Assembly: GCF_000764305.2 (NCBI RefSeq) | Contig: NW_025939616.1 | Location: 16,591 to 80,590 of the forward strand | Length of the DNA stretch: 64,000 bases | Source of the DNA: Hyalella azteca | Taxonomy: Eukaryota > Arthropoda > Malacostraca > Amphipoda > Hyalellidae | Reading direction: 5' to 3' | Shown here: in pieces, positions 22,001-33,724 of the stretch | How the letters are laid out: every line of letters begins with the position of its first letter | Numbering within the stretch: position 1 is the stretch's first letter | The notes under the pieces: generated by a model | Told to the model about the DNA's origin: nothing | What the model saw: only the letters and a program-made list of their open reading frames with translations | The model's database searches: none | Made by a program: the position numbers and the translations under genes

Positions 22001-24038
22001 ACGCCTTTTTATATAGCTGAAGGTGCGCCCCAAAATTGATGCCGTTTTCTATGTTAATGTTCAGCTTATGTCAACACGGATCAAGCAGTGAGTAGGGAAG
22101 TATCTACTCTCAGTCTACACGGGCTGGAATATAAGTAGGGTTGTAATCTCAGTCAAATATTGCTGTAACCCTTGACGTAACCTTGGGGTGGTGTTACCAG
22201 TGAGGAAACGAACGAAGAAAAAAGATCGCTCCATCGCACTGATGACGTCACGGATCCCAGCAAACGTACGTACGGGCATCATTATTTAAATTAAACACGC
22301 ACATTGATTGTATCAAAAAATTTTCGCTAATATTAGTATCAAATTTCGCAATATTTTGTCAGCTTTAGAGGAATGTTGCTGATTACTTCATCATTAGTTA
22401 ACTTAAATTTAAAAATACGAATAACTCTCTGTAAATTCCGCATTTATTCATCTTAAACGATCCCAATTAGATGTTGTTTATTTTGCTCTTCTAATCTTTT
22501 CGAACTTGTGAATTGAGCAGACTAATGAAATAATTATTTATTAAGTATTGATAGTTCAGGAACAGTCTGATTTTTGCAGCGTGGGCGATACGGCGGCACT
22601 TCAAGATCAAAGGGCGTGGCGGCCGCCCTGACGTCAGCCGCGCGGCCAACGAACTCCTGCGCCTGTCATGGCGAGTGCAGCTGCCGTGCTGGCGAGTGCA
22701 GCTGCCGTGCTGGTGAGTGCAGCTGCCTGCTGGTAAGTTCTCCTCCCCTTCTTTCAATGAATGCATTTATTTTCATCTTGATTGAACGGTATCGATAGTT
22801 CGGCATTCGCAGTAGCCCCTTCTTTGCCTTAAATTTGTTGTCATGTTCAGAAGCGAATAAATACTGTCAGTGGAGACGCGCCGCACGATAGAGCTGTGAC
22901 ACAGCACTCTCCGCTCTCATGCCATTCATTTGGGTTACCTTTTACACTTAACTATTAAAGTATTCTGTTGAGGTAAAATACTCATTCCTTGCATTCAATG
23001 CACTAGTGGTACATTTAATGCAGCTCTGAGGTATCATTTTCGCAGGAGACTTCGCCCACGAGGGAACAGCGCTGCATGCCATCCGGGCCATCCAAGGCGT
23101 CCATGCCAAGGAGGTGGAGGAGCAGCAGCAGCTGCTGCAGTATTCTGCTGCACAGCGCACGGCTGCTGCCGCTGCTGCCGCTGCTGCTGGGAGTGCCGGC
23201 GCTGCAGGTAGGTCTAGAATTGCTGGTGTCACTGGTACTTTTGGTGCCACTGGTAGGACTAGTATTGCTGGTGTCGCTGGTAGTTCTGGTGCTACAGGTA
23301 GGACTATGTAGTATTGCTGGCGAAGGTGCTTCAAGAAGTCCTGGTTTCGCTGGTATATGAATAGGGATTTTTTTTGCTTACATTTTTAATGGATGTGGAG
23401 TCTCAAATTTGTACACAAATTTTTCTCGCGATTAAGTTATGAAAATATCCTTCGAATCAAGGGAATAACAAGATGAAAAAATATCCTTTTTCAATGAGAC
23501 TCGACATTATTGTGCTACAATAAAAGCCAGCATTCCGAAGCCTAAACCATACGGAGAAGTTATAATGGTGACCTGACATAAATCCCATCCATTTTTAGCG
23601 CATTTTCTCATTTATGGAAAAAAGGTGCTATTGTGCTCGTCTTGTCCGTCTGTCCGTCCGTCCACCTGTGACCACGTTTTCGTCGACGAGAAAATGCGCT
23701 TTGTCACTACAGTGAGTATTGAGTTATATTTTTAACGTAACTGGAGACTGAAACTCCAGCCCGAAATATACCAAGTTTGTTTGAAGCGCCAGAAAACCTG
23801 CTACATCAAACTACTACCACCACCTACTTACTCCTGTCTGACTGCAGGTGGTTCCAGTGCTGCACGTGACGAAGGACAGCTGTCCGACGACGACCAAGAT
23901 TCAAATGAGGATGACAATGAAGAGGAAGAAAAGAAGTCCTTTAGTAAAATGCCGCCGCCCGTGTCCAATAAGTTCTCGGCTCTCAACCTCCTCGAAGGCG
24001 ATGACGACGATTCAAGTGATGAGGAAGAGGAAGATTGA
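16098..24038 (+). CDS. GNL1: GNL1-like circularly permuted GTPase (5' end and internal exons missing)
   Basis: YlqF/YawG-family GTPase, related to ribosome-biogenesis GTPases. Exons: 16098-16185 (basic, RRKPVSGKQKKQLLKEKR), 17611-17731, 18510-18667, 19175-19364 (TWRQLWRVMDKSDVLLFIVD), 20098-20378 (VDLRSWREKLE, a long Asp/Glu run, then G1 P-loop GYPNVGKSS), 20676-20807 (SVSNTPGHTKHFQT, then G3 DCPG), 21854-22022, 22580-~22712, 23046-23207, 23848-24038 (acidic C-terminus, TGA 24036). Phases agree except where exons are lost. The ATG is replaced by adapter. The exon(s) with G4 NKxD, expected between 19364 and 20098, are absent and lie behind N 19458. The end of exon 8 is unclear because its donor is triplicated and one choice gives an in-frame TGA. 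The order G4-G1-G3 is the permuted hallmark; LSG1 was considered but the N-terminus and VDLRSWREK fit GNL1 better. Confidence 0.92.
16209..16592. mobile_element. 384-bp MITE with ~46-bp inverted termini and TTA target duplication (PIF/Harbinger-like)
   Basis: Ends start GGCGCCTTTCACACAGGGCG (left) and GGCGC.. reversed (right); the two 46-bp ends are almost perfect inverted repeats. TTA flanks both sides (16206-16208, 16593-16595), the 3-bp target duplication of PIF/Harbinger elements. The interior is also palindromic (GCGGGATTTCCCGC and GCGGGAAATCCCGC). No coding capacity. Lies in GNL1 intron 1. Confidence 0.85.
17155..17356. repeat. 30-bp minisatellite in GNL1 intron 1
   Basis: Seven units of TTGACTCATGTTTCTCACTT followed by GACAGCCAAA with minor variants. 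Confidence 0.9.
17758..17816. repeat. perfect 24-bp inverted repeat (hairpin) in GNL1 intron 2
   Basis: The left arm 17758-17781 (CACTTTGTCCAATTAGTGTT...) and right arm 17793-17816 are exact reverse complements with an 11-nt loop (TTAACAAGACA). It lies 27 nt after the exon 2 donor. No target duplication is obvious. Confidence 0.9.
18622..18795. repeat. 61-bp tandem repeat spanning the GNL1 exon 3 donor
   Basis: Three copies of a unit with the last 46 nt of exon 3 (..CCTCAGCGGCCTCAAG) plus GTATRGAG.... The donors at 18668, 18729 and 18780 are all intact AAG/GTAT. The spacing (61, 51) is such that only the first preserves the reading frame, or changes it by 1 nt. Confidence 0.92.
19359..19457. 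repeat. 26-bp tandem repeat spanning the GNL1 exon 4 donor
   Basis: Four copies of CTGCAG/GTTTGCTGTGAGTGTT; each recreates the exon 4 splice donor. The array stops at N 19458. Confidence 0.9.
19459..19880. repeat. 47-bp minisatellite
   Basis: Nine near-identical copies of a unit containing GTCGCTAAGCCCTCAGGTGA, with a CAG/GTGAAC donor-like (or acceptor-like) junction in each. It occupies the place where the NKxD-coding exon(s) of GNL1 are missing. It may have grown from one of their splice sites, but no coding homology is visible. Confidence 0.92.
20011..20080. repeat. 20-bp triplet repeat before the GNL1 P-loop exon
   Basis: Three to four copies of CACCATTAGTGCCAGAGGCT end 17 nt before the acceptor of the exon starting at 20098. 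Confidence 0.85.
20771..21050. repeat. ~55-bp tandem repeat spanning the donor of the GNL1 DCPG exon
   Basis: Five diverged copies of a unit with the last 37 nt of the exon (CTCATCTTCCCGTCTGTGTG .. CTCCAG) plus GTCTGTGTG. The later copies mostly read CCATGTCTG, so the AG/GT junction has been lost; the fourth retains CAGGTCTG. Confidence 0.9.
22671..22732. repeat. 21-bp tandem repeat at the GNL1 exon 8 donor
   Basis: Three copies of TGGYGAGTGCAGCTGCCGTGC. The first two read GCGAGT, the third GTGAGT, and a GTAAGT follows at 22733. Including the third copy in the exon would bring an in-frame TGA, so an earlier donor must be used or the gene model is broken here. Confidence 0.8.
23190..23310. 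repeat. degenerate ~84-bp repeat spanning the GNL1 exon 9 donor
   Basis: The exon 9 end GCTGCAG/GTAGGTCT reappears as ACTGGTAGGACT and GCTACAG/GTAGGACT with intervening ATTGCTGGTGTCRCTGGTA, an old and decayed duplication. Confidence 0.65.
23597..23700. mobile_element. short interspersed element with AGCGCATTTTCTC termini (copy 1)
   Basis: Starts AGCGCATTTTCTCATTTATG and ends with the inverse GAGAAAATGCGCT, with a (GTCC/GTCT)n stretch inside. Two further copies lie at 52567-52688 and 55376-55497. The 13-bp inverted ends and interspersed distribution suggest a MITE family. Confidence 0.7.
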
Positions 24039-25262
24039 ATTATGAACTGTTATTAATTCCAAAGTTTCTTCAAATTAAAAATGTGAGCCTTGAGTATTCT
24101 TTGATTCATCACCTGTCCATTTCTGAAAAGATAATTATTGAAAAAAATTTGACCGGAAATTATACTGTTGTTTTGTCGCAACAAGTCACAGGAAACGGTT
24201 AGAAAGTATAGACTGAGCAAATATTTGCTATAAAACCCACCTCCCAAAACCACTACACGCGCTCTACTAAACTAACTCATCAACAGCGATGAGAAAGCAA
24301 TGTCTCCCTCCACTGCAGTCATTTTCATGCTCTCAACTCATACAATCGCCGATTTCTGACTAGGTGCACCTCTCTAAAAGGTTATTTGCCGAATTGAATT
24401 TTAAAAATTCAAAAGTTACGGAGAAGGATGGTCAATAGAACTGATTTATTTGTTGATTAGTTAAGGATCTGGTTGTGAATTGATTTTAAACAGAGATGTT
24501 GTTAGTATCGAACTGTTTCTTAATTTGGTGAATTAATTTAATCAAGAATGTAGTTTGTATAAAAATTATTATTACACTACACCCGCCCACATCGTCACGC
24601 ATCTCCTGCTTAGTTCTTACAACAGCGAACTTGGCTGATGCGGGTGGTGGCCTTCTACTTGACGTGGAATTGCCTCACTTTGGGAAGGGCAATAACAGCA
24701 GAGTGGACCGTGCCAGATAATAGCTGCAATTAATTCCACTTTAATCCCTCATAGCATGTCCAAATTACTTTTCGGAGGCTCACACCTCTGCGGCATGTAA
24801 AAAGTCTTCGGACCTTGGCTGCTTGCTGCAGCCATTCTCTTGCCCAGAGCTCTCTAGCTTGCAGCTTGGCCCAAACCTCTGCCTTTTATCCCTAACTAAT
24901 GATAGAGATCAGGCAGGGCAGTGCATAAGCACTCGAAGCCTTCAAATCTAAATAATCAATTAATTTCCCCTTAAAATATTGTTAAGACGCTGTGTTGAAG
25001 CATTCGTACCTGTACCGTACTCTCAAGAGGTTTATTAGCGCATTTTCAGTTAAAGTATGGCATAAATCATCAAATGTTATTGAAACTGGGTTTTTCACCT
25101 ATTACGCTTAATGTGAGTGTTGGTCAATAAAAACTAGCGCTTGGACTTTGAAGCTAGCTTAAGAAGTAGTATTCAATTTAACTTGCTAACACAACTACAA
25201 AAGTCACCTAACTATTACAACTCTCCGTAATACGTCGCTTTTAAATTCTTAACCATATAATT
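24039..25262. other. spacer after GNL1, no gene seen
   Basis: AT-rich 3' flank of GNL1; no clear AATAAA close to the stop. No ORF with recognisable homology. Confidence 0.5.
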
Positions 25263-26240
25263 CAGGGTGGCCCAGTGGTTAAAGTTCAGAGTACCAAGAT
25301 TGACGCACTGGAGAGGCGCAGGTTCGATCCCAGCAATGTGCGCCAGTTTCTGCCTTAAGGTGCCTGTACACAGGGATAGTACTAGCCGCTAGTTCATCCG
25401 GCGCTTGAACTGTCCACGCTACTAGCCTCGTGTATAGGGGTTCAGCCGCTTCAGAGGCATGCGCCGGCAAGTGCCCGAGGCGCGGCCGAGAGAGACAACG
25501 ATGTGTTGATATCTTGGCTGGAGAAGTGGCTAGTAGCGCTGATGCAGCCATGGTGAGAGCATCTGTGCCGCTCCTGTGAAGTATCTTGGGTCCCGTGAAT
25601 CATGGCTTGTTTGAACGATAATGTTTCTTTCTTTGTTTCCACTTTGTTGGAATCCAACAAAGTGGATTCCAGACGATATTCAATTATTCTTTGAAATATT
25701 CCAAAAATATGAATTGAAGTATAATGTTTTCCATGATGGTTACTCCAACAAAATGAAGAGAGAAACGAGTATTTTGAAACGGAAAGAAGACCTTATTAGT
25801 CAGGGTTTAGTTGTTCCCGACGCTGTATTTTTAAGGGCTAGAATATGGAGTATAAAAAAGACGTACAGACTCGAGTTGTTGAAGGTGATCACACTATCCA
25901 TCTTCACAGACCTCACTCGACGGCTTCTAACGACTCACTGGCGGGCGCGAACGAGAAGATAGCGGCACCTTATACTCTCCTCGTGTGTACAGGCTTACTA
26001 GCCGGATAGTCACCAAGCGACCGACACTAGCCAGATTTACTAGCCGTCTGCACTATCCCTGTGTACAAGCACCTTTATGGTCAGAATCGGCAAGGAGGCC
26101 GGGCGGTTAAGCACAGCAGAATTGTAGCAGTGCGTTGCCAGTGCGAGACCTCAAATTTCAAAATGCTGTGAATGTTCTGCGATGATAAGAATCGGCGACA
26201 GGCCTACGGCCTAATAAGCGCTGAAACTGCTATTATTATA
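25263..26240 (+). mobile_element. tRNA-derived SINE, split by a DNA transposon
   Basis: 25263-25354 has pol III box A-like GGCCCAGTGGTT and box B GGTTCGATCCC. The SINE resumes at 26078 and ends with an AATCGGCGACAGGCC motif (about 26192) that also occurs at about 11166 and 11719. The insertion at 25358-26074 interrupts it. Confidence 0.65.
25358..26074 (+). mobile_element. 717-bp PIF/Harbinger-like element with a MADF-like fragment
   Basis: Inverted ends AGGTGCCTGTACACAGGGAT / reverse of AAGCACCT, flanked by TTA on both sides (25355-25357, 26075-26077). Inside, about 25621-25890 reads FFEIFQKYELKYNVFHDGYS and later RARIWSIKKTYRLELLKV, which looks like part of a MADF/Myb-SANT-like DNA-binding domain. 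PIF/Harbinger transposons are known to encode such an accessory protein. No transposase is present. Confidence 0.7.
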
Positions 26241-26460
26241 TTATTATTATTATTATTTTAATGTCAATTACAGTACAGTTTTTGTTTTATACATTTTTCC
26301 GTATATTTTCGTCGTCTTTTTGTGGTTCTGTAGATTCTTATTATATTTTGTCGACATTATATAGTGGTTCTTTCGAAGCGTTTCGTCTTACTTATAGAAA
26401 GGACTTAAAACTGAAAGACTATGAAGACTTGAACTGAATTTTCATTGCTGATCCCAGGTA

Positions 26461-26739
26461 TTACAAGCGGTCAACGCGTGGCTTCTTCTTCACCTTCAAC
26501 CCGTCAACAACAACAATTTGCTTGCCCTTGAAGATAGAAGTATGGCACGAATGTACAGCAATTGCATTAAGTGCTAAATGTTGGATATTAGACTTTACTA
26601 TTACGCTATAGCCATTGCGTGTTGAATAAAGACCAATCAATAATCGAGCCGCATCTGCGTAGTTCCGATTTAACCTTCTCGCAGTAATGGGATATTTACG
26701 TTTTACATACTTTGCGACGGGAGCGCAGCCGTGGACCAA
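26461..26739 (-). other. unrecognised 92-codon open frame lacking an ATG
   Basis: A basic open frame with segments KYVKRKYPITARRLNRNYAD and GLYSTRNGYSVIVKSN, ending in a Lys-rich tail and TAA. There is an in-frame TGA upstream and no start codon, so if real it is a 3' fragment. The composition looks protein-like rather than random, but I cannot name a family. Confidence 0.3.
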
Positions 26740-27847
26740 AAATTTAACTCATAAACAAGCCCTAGCGCCAACGGCTACCTTCATAATGCAATACCTAACT
26801 AAACTCAGCCTCACGCCCAAAAAGCCGTAGGTAACTTAATCATCTCTCGGCGGCTTGATATTTTCTGGCTTACTGGTTCGCTTCCCAGAAAGGAAGTGGC
26901 ACATATGGCTGTAGGCACTTAATCACACAGGCTAATATGTGCTCAACGGCTCAAGCGTGATTACGCTCGGAAATGAATAGATATTGAATTGTGGGCAAGG
27001 GCTGTGTTGGCCTCTGGCATGCATCCCCTTTGCAAAGAAGAAGAAGCATTGCTGCTCTTTCGTAGCATATGAAGGAAAAGGAACGACTTTTAGCTGTAAT
27101 TGAGCATGATGGACTGTGGAGGACTGGATGTGGACAGTGGAATCTGCACCTGCTGGGCCAGCTTGTCTGCAAGACATCCACCTTCACATGATCTTTCTGT
27201 AATTTCCTACTTAACAGTTCGTCTGAACAAGGTGCCATTATACAGTAATAGTATAAATAAAAGAACATGAGCTTTGAGAAAAGTTTATCAAATTAAAAGT
27301 TATCTTTACCAAATTATAAACAAAAGTAGCCTATTCACTCACAATGTCAATGTGTCAATGCCCTCATGCAATGCAATCATGACTTGGTACCTAGTCAGTA
27401 TTTCTGTTTGTGCTTTGATTTTAATGAATGTGTTGATTGCTGAATGGTAATTTTTTGCACTTCTTCCTGCATAAGATCTTGAAATCTGAATTGATTTGGA
27501 CATAAGTAAATATGTATCTATTTATTGACAATAGGTATCATGAATAGGCTATTGAATATGCTACTCAGCTACTGTAAGCGCTGAAAGACTTTATTTTTAT
27601 TGGCATGCCAGATTTTTCATCAAACTTGGCACATAGCCACATTATATTAGTAAGTAGCAGGTCTACAAGTTTCAGACTTTCAGTGAACCTTAAATATCTC
27701 CCAAATTGAAGAATGCATCTTGATGAAACTTTGCACACAATTTTAAATTTAAATAGGGCCTAATGGTGAAGTTTTTATTGTGATGATTTTTTTTGCTTTT
27801 GCCATCTTTTTTGAGTAATACAGGAAAGCCTGTGCAGAACTTCTGTA
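26740..27847. other. intergenic, no gene seen
   Basis: No supported coding sequence. Around 27660-27770 there is a motif (TATCTCCCAAA..TTGATGAAA) that recurs in PPWD1 intron 1, so this is old repeat-derived sequence. Confidence 0.5.
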
Positions 27848-28447
27848 CCGTAAAATGGGATAACTTAGAGTCTTAGACTACTTTTTTTTAAAGATCATAA
27901 AAGATGCTATTTTTTAATAGGTAAATTAAACTTAGATTGAAACATGCAAAATACAAGTCTATACTCTAGGTTCATTCACCGTAAATTGCTGGCTCCTGCG
28001 AGTCCTGCCTCTCATAGTTTTGATGTAATTTCAAAAAAAGTGATGGTCTTTGTTACCAGTTACCACAGCACCCAGCTCTTGTCCACTATGCAGAGGGTGG
28101 ATGCAGCGTCGCCAATATATGGATTTTCAAGCCCAAAGCGTCGCCGGCCATTTTAAAGATGCGTCGCCAGGTAATTTTTAATGAAAAGCCATTTACGCTG
28201 AGTAATGACGAACTATTTACAAGCCACGAACTTATTTACAAGGTTGCATGCACGTGTTACATTTTTCATTTTTTAACCTATTAGATATGCATAATTTTGT
28301 ATTTTTTTTATCTTTCTATTGTGTTACGTAGCCTCAGTATTAGGCTTTTAATGCCCATTGACAAAATTTTTCTATGTCAAATAGTTTTTGAGTTTTGGGG
28401 GTTTTTGTTAAAAAACTAAAAGTGGTCTAAGTAACCCCATTTTACGG
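27848..28447. mobile_element. ~600-bp non-autonomous element with inverted ends
   Basis: Left end CCGTAAAATGGGATAACTTAG; the right end is its near reverse complement (TCTAAGTAACCCCATTTTAC then GG). Left flank TA, right flank TT, so the target duplication is imperfect. No transposase ORF. Confidence 0.55.
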
Positions 28448-29480
28448 TTTAATATATATTAGGCTCACTGAAAATTTAGGACCGCATAACTTGTACAGGA
28501 AAGCAAAATTGAAAAAATAATCACGGCCTGAACATCACAGTTAGGTCTTATTGAATGCATGTGCAAATTTTCATCGAGCTGTATTGATCAATTAGAGGTA
28601 TTTTAGGCTCACTAAAACCTGCAGAGGGGCTGCAAGTCCCAGCCGTAAAAGTGTTTGAGAGGTTGTAGACTTGTAGTTACATATATTGCCCTAAGTGCTT
28701 GCTGTAAGTGCTCACAGAGCAGGGGCTTCATATACGGTTCGTTTTGGCATTCGCTATATGTGGCAGGATAAAAAAAATGGAAGTGCCCACTGAGCAGGTT
28801 TTAATGAAGAGGCTTTGAGGAAGTAATTTAATGACGGAAAACCCATGTCAGGGACGGCTACAGAACACTGAACTGATATTGGCGGTTAACATACAATCGT
28901 GAATGGCTAAGAGGGAAGACGGCCTGACCAGGCTTGTCCGCTCCGGTCCACAGTAGCAAGATCAAGACGGAGGCTTACGGCCTCCGTGCCTACATTGCCT
29001 CCGCTTACAGTTAAAGGCTCGACTCGCTTGTCAATAGGGCGCATATACTGGCGGGCCATAATACCCTTACACTTGCAGTAGTGTAAATAAATATTAAAAT
29101 ATATAGAGCTTTGTTGTTGAAAGGGTCAAGCTTGGTTTCTATTATATAAACGCATATGCATATGAAACATGCTAAAAATTAGCATTTATTGTGCTAGTTA
29201 AAATCTAAATGGATTCTGACAGTGCTCACAGAAAAGTATTGTCTTAGCTCTGTTCATAGCTTTTTCATGACTGAAATGTCTAGCTTATGCTTATTTGACT
29301 TGCTATGAAAATTCATTCCAAAAATTTGCCCCAAAATTGTCGAAGCAACTGGTCAGACTAATGTGCGCTAACATGCCCTGCTAATGTGTGCAACATGTTT
29401 GGCTAATGTGTAATAATGTGCAAGGTGATAGTGTGCTAGGGTTGTGGGTGGAGTCATGTCATCTCCCATCAGTGAGTGGG
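28448..29480. other. intergenic, no gene seen
   Basis: Repeat-derived AT-rich sequence; no ORF or RNA gene supported. Confidence 0.5.
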
Positions 29481-29700
29481 CAGAGTCATGTCATCTCCCA
29501 TCTGTGATTGGTTGAGAGGTCATTATTTCTACACTGTGATTAGTCAATAGGATCATGATATCATCCTCTCAAGACTGTGATTGGCTGATAGCCTGATAGG
29601 ATCATGATCTCATGCTATCCAGGTTGTGACTGGTTATGGGATCATGATGTCATGTTATCCAGGCTGTGATTGGCTAAGCAATGGCCGTTCGATTGGTCTT
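29440..29700. repeat. degenerate repeat with recurring TGTGATTGGY (inverted CCAAT) motifs
   Basis: About six occurrences of CTGTGATTGG or close variants, spaced 30-60 bp and interleaved with GATCATGAT, about 1.1 kb upstream of DR1. ATTGG is the complement of a CCAAT box. The motif could equally be an accident of the repeat unit. Confidence 0.55.
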
Positions 29701-30749
29701 TTAAAACCCCCCTAGAATTCCACCATGCAAGTAGGGTGTAATGCTAATGCGCTCTGCTAATGTACGCTAACTTGCTCTGCTAGCATGTGCTAATTTGTGT
29801 GTTGCTAATGTGAGATAATGTGCTCTGCTAATGTAAGTTATGGTAATGGGCTATACCTGCTAATGTGCTATACCAACATCTGAGCCAAGATAATCTAACT
29901 CAATATAGTATGGAGAGATATGCTATTCAAATGTTTAATAGGAATTTTAATGGGTCTTCTTTGGAATGATTTGACTTATTTTCAATAATAATGATAGCAG
30001 ATACAACAATGTCAGTACGGGAGCTGCATTCTTGGTATATGGTATTTGATAATTGCAACGGGATTCTCTAATATAAGGTATTACCAATCTCAGCAACACC
30101 GGGCATGGATGCATGTTGCCATGTCAAAGGGTTTCTTAGACTTTTTTTGAATGCAAAAAGAATATGTAATTTTTTAGAAGAACTGTTAAGATACAGGCAA
30201 AAGAAAAAAAAGCTGATATATATATTGTGTGTAGATCAGCATTATATCCAAATATGGCTGAATTTACTACCTAAATTGTCTTTGAGCACCTCCTTACTGA
30301 AACTTACAAAAGGAAAATTCATGTGTGTACTGGTATATAAAAAAACTTTGTACCTTATTATTGGTCTAATTTTTCACTTACTTTAATTGCTAAGTAATTT
30401 GGAAGTAATCATTAATCTAACTTGTACTATGTAAGTGGTATTTTTTGTATGATAAACTATAATGTAACATTTATCTTGCACTGAGTGCCTAATAATATTT
30501 AGAAAATTTTTCAATAATAACCTTATCTGAATTAAGTTCAGTACTAGTCATTTTTAAGATGAAAATATTTTTGGAACCTAGGATCTTGCAAATTAAATTT
30601 AATTAAATAATGAAGTACCTTGTGACAGTAACCAATAATCTTTTACAGTTGAACATTTAAAAATAAACTTTGTTGGAAAATAAAACAACAGAATATAATC
30701 AAACATACTTCATCTAAACTAGGTACTTTATATCCAGCAAACATTCCTG

Positions 30750-33696
30750 ATGGCAGACTCTACTGATGGTTTGTCTCAGTCACCCGAAGATGAGCTCACC
30801 ATCCCCCGAGCTGCTGTCAATAAATACATACGAGAAATTTGCCCAAATGTCAGAGTAGGATTTGACACTAGAGAGCTGCTATTACAATGCTGCTCTGAGT
30901 TTATACACGTTATCAGTTCTGAAGCAAACCAAGCTTGCAGTGAAGAACAGAAAAAAACTATAACTGCTGAACATATATTCAAAGGTAGGTCTACAGGAAT
31001 CCTTCTCACTGCAAATCATTTTGTGTGGCTGCAAATTTGACAAAAAATTCCTACCCCTTATCAAATGTTGCTTTTTTTTTTTTTTGTATATAGGTATTTT
31101 TCATGTGTGAGTTATGAAAAGTCCAGAAACTTGATTTTGTTTAAAGAAATTCACACTGTCATCTAGGGTGAAAGGCATTTTCATGTCATAACAGCAAAAA
31201 AATTTTAGATGCTTCTATAGCTAACTACAATACCATAACTTGAGTAGGCTTTGTGGTTTAACAGTTCTCCAACAAAACCAATCTTCAAATGTAAATACAT
31301 TTTTTGAGCTGAAAATAACCAAAACCAATAGGAGAATATAATTATATTATGTCTTTGCAACTACCTACTACTGTGCAACTTCAATTAGATGTCTCAAGCA
31401 GTCAAAGTCTTCATGAGATATTGCTGATATTCATGCCATGATGATTAAGTATGTGTGTATGGCATCAAGTGAGTGACTGGCGAGACTGTTGTGAACTGCA
31501 TCGGCTTGGAAATGTCTTACATTAACCAGATCATGCCACTTCAATGCCTGATAGTTTATATCAGTCCATCCTAACCTTAGCTTTATTTTACTTATTTTTC
31601 ATCATTTGGAGTGGAAACATTTTTTCTGTATTCTGGATTATGTGGATTGAGATAGTATCTTGATTCCAAAACATTATTCTTTATTTGACAACATATTATA
31701 GTTGGTATTCTTTTTTAGCCCTTGTTCCTATCTATGCTCAGTTCATCAGTCATTCTGAATTACTTCCCATATAAAATTAATGACTAATTTCTCATACTTG
31801 TCTTTCACAACTGTCTAGTCCACAACTAAGCTCTCAGGTCCTCAATCAATAATATTTTCTCTCTCTTGCTTTATTCTAGCTATCTTCCTGAGTTTCTTCC
31901 GATGTTTTAAAGCATTTAATGTCCTTACTGTGGCCCGTGCCAAGCACAAGCAGTTGCTCCCTCACTGACTTTGCTGCTCTGAGTTTTCATTGATCTGTGG
32001 CTGCCTTGTCTGATGATTTCACTTCAATCTATGACAACTGGACATCAATGTTTTTGTGCAATGTACCTATATGCCAGTATATGAGTAGAGAATGTAACAA
32101 TTGATATTTTCACTATTGTTTGTAATATTATAATGCTGTACGCATGTTTATTGTAAATTATGCTATTGGAATGCATACTATGATTACTTCTATGCTATGA
32201 ACAGTGCATATGTTGTTTGAGGGAGCACTAATTACTAATTAGCCATCCAAGCAGTGTGCTGCTTCCTCTTTGACTGACTGTATCTGGGTAAATTACTCAT
32301 AGATCTGTTTAAATTAAAATTATTGATAATTTTTCATTGCCAAGTTGCATCAATTGAATTGTCCATCAATACATCCATTTACCCATTTACCATAATCTTA
32401 TGTATATTGCCTAAAGTAATAGCCTATTTTCAACTATATTTGGCCATGCAATTACAGTCAATAACTTGAATATGAGTTAGCATATGAAAATAATTTGTTT
32501 CATTATAAAATCATATAGGTATCCTCACACATAAGTTCAACAATACTCACTCTGGTCGCTGCACTTCAATTTATATGATATTGCTCCCACAGCTACCCTG
32601 GTATTATTGGAAATTTGATATTGTATGTGTTTAGTAGTATATCAATTCACAAACTCATTCATAATGAACTCTTGAAGATACAATTAAACCTAAAAACTAT
32701 TAAACTTTTCTCAAAACAAATATATTTATTAAAGTGAGCCATCAATATTATAACCTTGTTGTTTTTTTCATTCAGATTCTTGCACTTAACTTGAATTTTT
32801 AATATATAGCTTTTTTGGCAGCACTTCACAAGCTTGGCTTCAGCGACTACGTAGCGGAGGCAGAAGCTGTGCTGCGAGACTGCAAGGCTTTGGCTGCCAA
32901 GAAGAGAAGGAAAAGTTCTAGACTAGAGAACCTGGGCATCCCTGAAGAGGACTTGTTGCGCCAACAACAAGAACTTTTTGCTAAGGTTAACTTTTTCGAT
33001 GAAAGAATTTGTTTTGATGGTCTAAATTAACAGCAGCTCAAAGTTCGTATTTGGGAACTTTTAAATTCATTGGCTCTGTTTTCAAACTCATTACATTCAT
33101 TTTCAAGTCATAAACTTCTCATTTTTTTCATAATTTGTGCTTTTAACTCATAAACTTTGTTCCTAAACTTGTAAACTCTTTACATATTTTAACTGTGCTC
33201 TGAATACAACTCACCATAATTATTTTATTATTGTATAATATGAAGGAAATTTTTTTAAGTTTGCCTTCCTATTATTCTTTAGTAATTTTTTTCTCATAGT
33301 TTTTTCAAATCTTTTTTGTTCTCCATTTAAAACTATGATATAAAATCAATTCACTTGCTTGTGTTTCTTTTTTGATGCTTGAAAATGTTAAAATTTGCAA
33401 TAAAATTATACATGCTCAATTTATCTGTTCATCATCTTACTGATATATATAATTGTTTTCTTTCAATAACCAGATTTAATTGAGAGAATAGCAAGTGGTT
33501 ATTATTGTTGTAACGTGATGATTTGTTGTTTACATCACAGGCACGAGAAGAACAATTATTTGTTGACCAGAAGAAGTGGCTTCATCTCCAACAACAAGCC
33601 AGTGTTGCAGAACAGCAACAACAACAACTGCAATCTGCTCAATTACAAAATGATGATGATGACGAATATGAAGATGATGATGATGATGAGCCATAA
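30750..33696 (+). CDS. DR1: DR1 / NC2-beta, TBP-associated transcription repressor
   Basis: Complete in three exons: 30750-30984, 32810-32985, 33541-33696 (188 aa, TAA 33694). Dr1 pairs with DRAP1 (NC2-alpha) through histone folds and binds TBP on promoters, blocking TFIIA/TFIIB. Residues ~15-80 are the histone fold (ELTIPRAAVNKYIREICPNV; CSEFIHVISSEANQACSEEQ; KKTITAEHIF, then ALHKLGFSDYV). The highly conserved SRLENLGIPEEDLLRQQQE follows, then a Gln-rich stretch and an Asp/Glu tail ending DDDDDEP, as in other animals. Length is close to the ~176 aa of vertebrate Dr1. Introns are AT-rich, GT-AG, phases 1 and 0. Unlike its neighbours it has no duplicated splice sites. Confidence 0.96.
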
Positions 33697-33718
33697 CTTT
33701 CATCATAATGTTATCTAA

Positions 33719-33724
33719 AATAAA
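33719..33724 (+). terminator. AATAAA polyadenylation signal of DR1
   Basis: AATAAA lies 23 nt after the DR1 stop codon, giving a very short 3' UTR if used. Confidence 0.65.

Noticed and set aside
25263..25354. Functional tRNA gene
   Set aside because: Box A and B are present but the acceptor and anticodon stems do not pair; SINE head instead.
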